A DNA stretch of 5,772 nt from JANOBD01 sp031411495 (GTDB lineage: Bacteria > Planctomycetota > Phycisphaerae > Tepidisphaerales > Tepidisphaeraceae): positions 1-5,772 of the forward strand of contig JANOBD010000201.1 in assembly GCA_031411495.1 (NCBI GenBank), written 5' to 3'. Below the pieces are notes generated by a model. The model saw only the letters and a program-made list of their open reading frames with translations. It was not told the origin of the DNA and did not search any database. Made by a program: the position numbers and the translations under genes. Position 1 is the stretch's first letter. Each line of letters opens with the position of its first letter. Shown piece by piece: positions 1 to 4,030 of the stretch.

Positions 1-2
1 AT

Positions 3-509
3 CTCGGGCATGGCGACAAGACGCATTACAGGCAACTTGTCGTCAACGTCCTGGCTTACGTGAACACATCCGACAACCGCGGCGCGGCTGAGCAGTTCGC
101 CGTCGATGAGGTACCAGATCGCATGATGAATCTGGTATCCGAAGTGGGCCGCGCAAAGGCGTTGACGCGAACGCAAACCGTGTTACGTGCGATGCTGGAG
201 GAAACACTCGCGGTGACTGCGCTTCCGCTGGTGGAATACGGCACCAAACAGAAAACGGCTCGCCGGTCCGGCGCGAAGCTCGCGCAGGAGAAAAAGGAAT
301 CGGAGATCCAGCAACGCCGGAAAATCATTCTGGCACTCGCGAAGGAATACGCGAAGCGCGACGGCAAGGTGAACTATCTTCTGCAGGCGATGGCCGCGGA
401 CAAACGCCTTGCCGGCCACAAGGCAAAGCTGTCTACGATCAAGGAGGATTTGAAGGCGATGGGAACCTCCTTCAAGAAGCTTCGAGAGGAATCAAGGCCA
501 GAGCGCTAG
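3..509 (+). CDS. Unrecognised helical, charged protein, C-terminal part (5' end outside the window)
   Basis: I do not recognise the family. The frame is open from the left edge to the TAG at 507-509 (168 residues visible) with no ATG, so the gene most likely starts upstream. The visible protein has a hydrophobic helix-like opening (RQLVVNVLAYVNTS). A mixed middle section (NLVSEVGRAKALTRTQTVL, ALPLVEYG) follows. The lysine/glutamate-rich tail is probably helical or coiled coil, running from about AQEKKESEIQQRRK to SFKKLREESRPER. No catalytic motif, signal peptide or membrane span stands out. An alternative start is the GTG at 60, which overlaps a TGA at 61-63 in another frame as a GTGA junction and would give 149 residues. 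I disfavour it because no purine-rich ribosome binding site precedes it and the upstream residues read naturally into it. Its position before the regulator suggests it belongs to the same element. Nothing visible supports a recombinase assignment. Confidence 0.6.
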   Translation, partial: LGHGDKTHYRQLVVNVLAYVNTSDNRGAAEQFAVDEVPDRMMNLVSEVGRAKALTRTQTVLRAMLEETLAVTALPLVEYGTKQKTARRSGAKLAQEKKESEIQQRRKIILALAKEYAKRDGKVNYLLQAMAADKRLAGHKAKLSTIKEDLKAMGTSFKKLREESRPER

Positions 510-543
510 CACTTCGGACAGTACCGCAATTCAACGCGTTTAC

Positions 544-576
544 ACGTAGGGCAACTCAAACGAGGTTGCCCTATGT
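544..576 (+). promoter_or_regulatory. Inverted repeat/hairpin overlapping the start codon of the DUF1580-like gene
   Basis: The arms TAGGGCAAC (547-555) and GTTGCCCTA (565-573) are perfect reverse complements around a 9-base loop. As RNA the stem extends outward by C545-G575, G546-U574 (wobble) and A544-U576, giving 12 pairs. The ATG at 573-575 lies in the right arm, and the ribosome binding site GAGG (562-565) sits almost entirely in the loop. Two readings are possible: an mRNA hairpin that hides the start codon, or a DNA operator where the gene's own DNA-binding product could act. No T-run follows, so it is not a normal intrinsic terminator. The pairing is read directly from the sequence; the function is inferred. 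Confidence 0.65.
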
Positions 577-806
577 CGTTACTGGAAGTCGATCGTCCTG
601 CCGCTGCCGAATCGGCCATCGCGTTCCCCGATCTGTCGAAGTGGATCGCGAAGGAATTGGGCGTTCCGAAACCGCATATTTCGACCCTTCACCGCTGGCG
701 CCTGTCCGGCGCTCGTGGCGTCGCGTTGCCGACGTTCCTGGTGGGCTCGCGCCGCTACTGCCGGCCCGAGGACGTTCGCGCATTCTTCAAGGCCATCAAC
801 CAGTAA
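573..806 (+). CDS. DUF1580-like small helix-turn-helix protein (excisionase/AlpA-like regulator)
   Basis: This 77-residue protein is the right size and pattern for DUF1580, a family known mostly from planctomycetes. It is probably a MerR/excisionase-type DNA-binding fold. Residues 21-46 form the likely helix-turn-helix, with the signature HISTLHRWRLSGARGV at 35-50. The block LVGSRRYCRPEDVRAFF (56-72) then matches the wing and closing helix of excisionase-like domains, where a 'G.rryv..edl..f' pattern is usual. It is expected to bind DNA in the cytoplasm as a repressor/activator or as a directionality factor for a recombinase; no reaction is expected. The ATG at 573 is chosen because ACGAGG (560-565) precedes it by 7 bases and the family-like sequence begins soon after. 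The start codon lies inside an inverted repeat, which suggests autoregulation or translational control. A longer overlapping frame (566-994) lacks domain sense. The family call is by pattern memory, not a search. Confidence 0.82.
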   Translation: MSLLEVDRPAAAESAIAFPDLSKWIAKELGVPKPHISTLHRWRLSGARGVALPTFLVGSRRYCRPEDVRAFFKAINQ

Positions 807-812
807 GCGAAG

Positions 813-842
813 CGACCCCGCCGTCATCACTCGGCAGGGTCG
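813..842 (+). other. Hairpin in the gap after the DUF1580-like gene
   Basis: CGACCC (813-818) pairs with GGGTCG (837-842) and GCCG (820-823) pairs with CGGC (832-835). One C-A mismatch lies between the two blocks, and the loop is 8 bases. It begins 7 bases after the TAA at 804-806. No T-tract follows (the next bases are AAGGATCTT), so a standard intrinsic terminator is unlikely. It could be an attenuator, an mRNA-processing or stabilising element, or a weak terminator separating the regulator from the replication genes. The structure is visible; the role is not. Confidence 0.45.
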
Positions 843-875
843 AAGGATCTTCGCACGGCTCTGGAGGCCGTGAAC

Positions 876-1022
876 ATGCAGACTACCAGACGTGCACCTC
901 ACGCCAAAGAAGTAATCATCGAAGTCGGCCGCGTCATTCGCGCCGACGGGACAATCATCATTCGGTTCTCGAACGGCTCGCAGCGGATTGTTGACCGTCG
1001 CCAGATTGGCGGCGCGAAATGA
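876..1022 (+). CDS. Small 48-residue protein, translationally coupled to the primase-helicase
   Basis: This short gene encodes 48 residues, with a basic N-terminus (MQTTRRAPHAKE) followed by alternating hydrophobic residues suggesting a beta-hairpin (VIIEVGRVIRADGTIIIRFS) and a basic tail (RIVDRRQIGGAK). The family is unknown to me. Support for a real gene is the ribosome binding site GGAGG (863-867), 8 bases before the ATG at 876. Its stop also overlaps the next start as ATGA (1019-1022), the usual sign of translational coupling. An in-frame GTG at 870 is only two bases from that binding site, so ATG 876 is preferred. The gene sits directly before the primase-helicase and is probably co-transcribed and co-regulated with it. 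A small nucleic-acid-binding or replication accessory role is possible given its charge, but that is a guess from composition and position only. Confidence 0.68.
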   Translation: MQTTRRAPHAKEVIIEVGRVIRADGTIIIRFSNGSQRIVDRRQIGGAK

Positions 1023-2989
1023 ATACCAAAACCGCGGCGACCTTCACTGAACAACTTGCGACGCTCGCGGGCACGCTGTTCGAACCCGACGACGTAGTCG
1101 AACTGCGATACATCGACCGCACGTTGCCAGCGGACCATAAGAACAAAGTCCGTTCGACCTGGCACCACGCAAGAGACATCCCGAAACTCTCGGGGCTCGA
1201 ATCCATCAACAGTGGCGGCGCCGATATCTATTTCGGCGTGAACCCTCGCAAAGGATTCAACCAACGCGGCGACGAATCCGTCGCAATTGCCCGCTGCCTG
1301 TTCTGTGAGTTCGACGCGAAGCACACCGGCACGAACGAAAGAGAAGAGGCGATATCTCGAGTGTGGTCAAAGCTGGGCGCGTGCATGCTGCCGACGCCAA
1401 CGCTGATCGGATGGAGCGGTCACGGCGTTTGGTGCTTCTGGCGGATGTCCGAACCCTCAACCGACCTGGCATGGTGGACCGAACGGCAAAAGGATCTGAT
1501 CAATGCTGTCGGCAGCGACGCGACGATTCACAACCCCGAACGCATCGCGCGTCTGCTCGGACTCACGAACCACAAACCGCCCGTTGCCACGAGTGAGATT
1601 ATCGATTGCGATGCAACCCGCGTTCACGATTGGGCCGACGTCCTGGGCGTGCTGCCGGAACGTATCGAAGAAGTGAAGGAATCCAAGACGTTTGACGGCG
1701 ACGTCACCGAAGGCGCTCGGCACGGAACGATCCTGTCGATGGCTGCGAACATGCGAAACCTGGGCTTGTCGGCCGCAGAGATGATGCCGACGCTGTTGGC
1801 GTTCAATCAATCGCGATGCAAGCCGCCGAAGCCAGACATTGAAGTTGAGAACGTGGCGACGTGGGCAGAACTGCAAAAGGTGGGTCACGCGCGAACGCCG
1901 AAGGGCAACGCGAGTGAAGCCGACACGATCCACTTCAATGCAATCTCGCGATGCATGGCCGACGTGGTGGAAAAGGATCTGCCGTGGTTGTGGAAGGGCT
2001 TTATTCCAGACTGCAACATCACCGTCGTCTCTGGCCGTGGCGGCGTCGGCAAAGGTTACTGGTGGGCTGACTTTGTTTCGCGCGTCACCACTGACGGCAA
2101 GATGCCCGACTGGACCGTCGGCAAAACCGGGCCCGTGATTCTCGCGATCGCTGAGGACTCGCACGAATACACCGTCAAAAGCCGACTTCGCGTCAACGGG
2201 TGCGACCTGTCGAGGGTGCACACAATCGAAGGACTAAAGCGCGTTGACGAGACCGGCGAGGAACTCGAAATCGCTTTCACGCTAGAGCATGTCGCGGCCC
2301 TGGAGCGAGAGGTTCAACGCGTTAAACCGACGTTGGTGATTGTCGACCCGATCGGAAGTTTCATCGGCGGCAAGACCGAAGCGAACGCGGACAACGCGGT
2401 CCGCGCCATCCTCACACCACTGGCCATGATGGCGGAAAAGTACGCGTTCGCTTGCGTCGTCGTGGCGCACCATCGCAAGAGCGCCGGCGAGTCGGCTGAT
2501 GATCTTGTGCTCTCGTCCCGCGCGTTCACCGCCGCGGCTCGAGCATCGTTCCACATCTTCGACGACGACGGCCGCAAGATGTTCCTTCGCGGCAAGGGCA
2601 ATCTGAGCCGACACCGGCACGGGATGGCGTATCGAATCGAGGACGTCGGCGACAAGGCCGGGCGAGTGAAGTGGGAAGCCGAAGCCATCGACATGACCGC
2701 CGACGACTACTTGGAGCAAGCATCGAAGCCGGGCATGGATGCCGAGTCCCGCGACGACGCCGCAAAGTGGCTACGCGACACGCTGGGCGATTCGACTATG
2801 ACCAAGAGCGAACTACAGGACCGCCGCAACAAAGACGGCGTAGCGTTCTCATGGCGAACCGCTCAACGCGCTATGAAGCATGCCAAGGTGAAGTGCGAGC
2901 GAGATCCGCACACCAACAAGTATGTCTATCGAATGCTTAGAGACGGCAACAACCAGCCACAAGCAATGGAGGAAGCCGCCGATGAGTAA
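1019..2989 (+). CDS. Phage-type primase-helicase: PrimPol/RepB-like primase domain plus RepA-like (AAA_25) ATPase
   Basis: This 656-residue replication protein would prime and unwind the element's DNA. Residues ~20-200 resemble an archaeo-eukaryotic-type primase/RepB domain. The metal-binding acidic motif is LFCEFDAK (94-101, E97 and D99). The second motif is SGHGVWCFW (133-141) and the third is HNPERIARLLGLTNHK (171-186, R175, R178, N184, K186). Residues ~320-560 are a RecA-like ATPase of the RepA/AAA_25 type. Its P-loop is SGRGGVGKG (338-346, K345) and its Walker B is LVIVDP (439-444, D443). Family-typical blocks VVAHHRKSAG (481-490), SRAFTAAARASF (500-511) and LRGKGNLS (523-530) follow. 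Residues ~575-640 look like the usual C-terminal winged helix (KWLRDTLGDS..., RTAQRAMKHAKV). Two sites deviate: W138 where a histidine is usual in motif II, and G346 instead of Ser/Thr in the P-loop. It is coupled to the preceding small gene by ATGA. The domain calls are confident; activity is less certain. Confidence 0.9.
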   Translation: MNTKTAATFTEQLATLAGTLFEPDDVVELRYIDRTLPADHKNKVRSTWHHARDIPKLSGLESINSGGADIYFGVNPRKGFNQRGDESVAIARCLFCEFDAKHTGTNEREEAISRVWSKLGACMLPTPTLIGWSGHGVWCFWRMSEPSTDLAWWTERQKDLINAVGSDATIHNPERIARLLGLTNHKPPVATSEIIDCDATRVHDWADVLGVLPERIEEVKESKTFDGDVTEGARHGTILSMAANMRNLGLSAAEMMPTLLAFNQSRCKPPKPDIEVENVATWAELQKVGHARTPKGNASEADTIHFNAISRCMADVVEKDLPWLWKGFIPDCNITVVSGRGGVGKGYWWADFVSRVTTDGKMPDWTVGKTGPVILAIAEDSHEYTVKSRLRVNGCDLSRVHTIEGLKRVDETGEELEIAFTLEHVAALEREVQRVKPTLVIVDPIGSFIGGKTEANADNAVRAILTPLAMMAEKYAFACVVVAHHRKSAGESADDLVLSSRAFTAAARASFHIFDDDGRKMFLRGKGNLSRHRHGMAYRIEDVGDKAGRVKWEAEAIDMTADDYLEQASKPGMDAESRDDAAKWLRDTLGDSTMTKSELQDRRNKDGVAFSWRTAQRAMKHAKVKCERDPHTNKYVYRMLRDGNNQPQAMEEAADE

Positions 2990-3299
2990 GAGAGATATAG
3001 GCAATACTGTCATAGGTGGTTGTTCTGGCGAATGTGGCGAACGTGGCACACCCTCATTTCCAGCGAACGGCGAGGGGTACGCCATCAATGCCACCTGTGC
3101 CACCTGTGCCACAATGCCACCTTCGCCAACTTCAGTGTCGGGGCTAGACACCTTCACCCTCGTCATCCGTAGCGAACCATCGCAAACCGTTCCTGCCGCT
3201 GTCCGTCTGCGCCGGGCGCTGCAGTGTTTGCTTCGCGCGTTCGGATTCCGATGCCTCTCAATCGCCACCATTCCAACGGAGAAGCCACATGACCAATGA
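2982..3299 (+). CDS. Small hypothetical protein with a repeat-encoded, cysteine-containing N-terminal half
   Basis: This is 105 residues with no recognised family. The ATG at 2982 is chosen because GGAGGA (2968-2973) lies 8 bases upstream; a farther ATG at 2922 lacks this and lies deep inside the primase-helicase gene. The gene overlaps the end of the primase-helicase by 8 bases. The N-terminal half (about residues 12-50) is translated from 9-bp DNA repeats, giving GGCSGECGERGT and NATCATCATMPP, with Cys at 14, 18, 39 and 42. The cysteine spacing (Cx3C, Cx2C) might suggest metal binding but is as easily a by-product of the repeats. The C-terminal half looks like a real folded segment, with a strand (DTFTLVIRSEPS) then a basic amphipathic helix and strand (AAVRLRRALQCLLRAFGFRCLSI, 72-94). 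A small replication accessory protein is plausible from its position. Alternatively the first half may be mostly DNA signal with little protein constraint. Confidence 0.62.
   Translation: MSKRDIGNTVIGGCSGECGERGTPSFPANGEGYAINATCATCATMPPSPTSVSGLDTFTLVIRSEPSQTVPAAVRLRRALQCLLRAFGFRCLSIATIPTEKPHDQ
3017..3128 (+). repeat. Two inverted arms of 9-bp repeats: candidate iterons/replication origin
   Basis: The left arm (3017-3052) reads as four successive 9-mers beginning TGG: TGGTTGTTC, TGGCGAATG, TGGCGAACG, TGGCACACC. The right arm holds the opposite orientation, ending GCCA: CCTGTGCCA at 3094 and again at 3103, CAATGCCA at 3112 (8 bp) and CCTTCGCCA at 3120, preceded by AATGCCA at 3087. On the same strand, TGCCACGTTCGCCA (reverse complement of 3035-3048) matches TGCCACCTTCGCCA (3115-3128) at 13 of 14 positions. 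About 34 bp separate the arms. Phased short repeats beside a primase-helicase gene are typical of iteron origins in plasmids and satellites such as P4. The repeats are seen directly; the origin role is inferred. Confidence 0.6.
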
Positions 3300-3534
3300 A
3301 GACTGCCGTAGAGACCTTTACAACACGTTGGCCCTTGCCAGCGTCGGCATCCGCGGCACGGGCGAGCGTCTGCTCGGGGCGTTCCACGAACCCGGCGTGC
3401 TCAGCGCTGAGGAGAAGGCCATTGTTACTCGGGCCGTCGACCTGCTCACCGATGGCAAGGGCGAGCTCGAGAAGCTGGCGGCGATGCTCGAGCACAAGGC
3501 CAACAGCGAGGGGAAAGAAAGCGATGTGCTGTGA
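3289..3534 (+). CDS. Small helical hypothetical protein
   Basis: This 81-residue protein has no family I recognise. It is predicted by eye to be almost entirely alpha-helical. A first helix spans about residues 4-30 (NEDCRRDLYNTLALASVGIRGTGERLLGA), a loop HEPGVLS follows, and a second helical stretch covers about 39-70 (AEEKAIVTRAVDLLTDGKGELEKLAAMLEHK). The tail is charged (NSEGKESDVL). The start ATG at 3289 is supported by GGAG (3278-3281) 7 bases upstream and by an 11-base overlap with the end of the preceding gene, fitting one polycistronic message with the replication genes. An alternative frame from the ATG at 3296 gives arginine/serine-rich sequence with poor protein character and was not chosen. 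There is no signal peptide or membrane helix. It is the last gene before a looser gap, so it probably closes the replication/early operon. Function cannot be assigned. Confidence 0.7.
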   Translation: MTNEDCRRDLYNTLALASVGIRGTGERLLGAFHEPGVLSAEEKAIVTRAVDLLTDGKGELEKLAAMLEHKANSEGKESDVL

Positions 3535-3679
3535 TTATTCAGAACAAAAGGCAACGATTCGACGTTAAGATGAGTATCGAAATGATGTGGCCCCTATCAA
3601 AGGTTCTTTCGAACGGGCACTTTCGCTGCCTCACCCAACGGGAACGGCCACGCTGTCTATGTGTTTTGCCGTCTTAACC
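3535..3679 (+). other. AT-richer intergenic gap, probable start of a new transcription unit
   Basis: This is the longest non-coding stretch in the window. It separates a run of overlapping replication genes from the winged-helix/capsid pair. Its first half (3535-3590) is visibly richer in A and T than the flanking genes. TCGA occurs at 3559-3562 and 3577-3580, and a TTCGAA palindrome lies at 3608-3613. I see no convincing -35/-10 pair, no intrinsic terminator and no RNA gene. A promoter here is inferred from layout alone. Part of the gap (from a GTG at 3587 or ATG at 3659) is open in frame with the next gene. Confidence 0.35.
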
Positions 3680-4030
3680 ATGCCCCCGACCAACCAACAT
3701 TTCCTCATCCGTGCCATCAAGGCCGCTGCCGACGCTGCAGGAGTCGCCGCGACCGCTGCGCTTGCCGATCGCCACAACTGGAAAAGCGGGCAGGCCCTGG
3801 CCGTTCTGAAGAAACACGGCGTTGCCTACACGCCGGGCCGATGGCTCGGGCAACCGCTCACGGGAAGCCAGTCGGCGAGCCTGTCGCGAACACTGCGCCA
3901 ACTGCGCGAGCGAGGGCTCGTGATCGCGTCCAGTCTCTGCGGCGAGGCCAACCGCGCCACCTACGTCAAACTCACTCCCGCCGGCGAGGCGCTCGCCCGG
4001 GAACTCCTGGAGCAACCAACCCATGCTTGA
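3680..4030 (+). CDS. MarR-like winged-helix DNA-binding protein
   Basis: With the ATG at 3680 the product is 116 residues. The C-terminal half looks like a MarR/PadR-type winged helix. A recognition-type helix SLSRTLRQLRERGLV (67-81) leads into a wing ending NRATYVKLTPAGEALARELL (91-110); the LTPAGE.LA signature is typical of MarR-like proteins. The N-terminal half (RAIKAAADAAGVAATAALADRHNW) is helical and shorter than the dimerisation region of full MarR proteins. It probably binds DNA in the cytoplasm and may control the element's late genes. Start choice is uncertain. In-frame alternatives are ATG 3659 (adds MCFAVLT) and GTG 3587 (adds 31 residues), and none of the three has a clear ribosome binding site; 3680 gives the most natural N-terminus. 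The stop overlaps the protease-capsid start by 8 bases, implying coupled translation with the head gene. Confidence 0.72.
   Translation: MPPTNQHFLIRAIKAAADAAGVAATAALADRHNWKSGQALAVLKKHGVAYTPGRWLGQPLTGSQSASLSRTLRQLRERGLVIASSLCGEANRATYVKLTPAGEALARELLEQPTHA

Noticed and set aside
1..63. A different gene ending at the TGA at 61-63 with a GTGA overlap to a start at 60
   Set aside because: The 20 residues of that frame look random, the GTG at 60 has no ribosome binding site, and the other frame reads smoothly from the left edge. It cannot be excluded without upstream sequence.
533..540. AACGCGTT palindrome upstream of the DUF1580-like gene
   Set aside because: An 8-bp palindrome is expected by chance at this scale and it is not repeated nearby. 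It is weak evidence for an operator.
566..994. A longer + strand frame overlapping the DUF1580-like gene
   Set aside because: Its product is dominated by Arg, Ser and His, typical of a wrong frame, while the 573-806 frame gives a family-like helix-turn-helix and 876-1022 has its own strong ribosome binding site.
1457..2221. A 254-codon open frame on the - strand
   Set aside because: It is antisense to the primase-helicase, whose motifs are clear on the + strand. The translation has no recognisable motif.
2922..2981. Upstream ATG extension of the small gene at 2982
   Set aside because: It lies inside the primase-helicase coding sequence and has no ribosome binding site comparable to GGAGGA before 2982.
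3017..3128. CRISPR array interpretation of the 9-bp repeats
   Set aside because: The units are too short, directly adjacent, and have no spacers. They fit iteron-like or microsatellite repeats instead.
2982..3299. Zinc-ribbon call from Cys14/18/39/42 of the small protein
   Set aside because: All four cysteines fall in the repeat-encoded segment, where TGT codons arise from the 9-bp units. No knuckle motif or supporting fold is visible.
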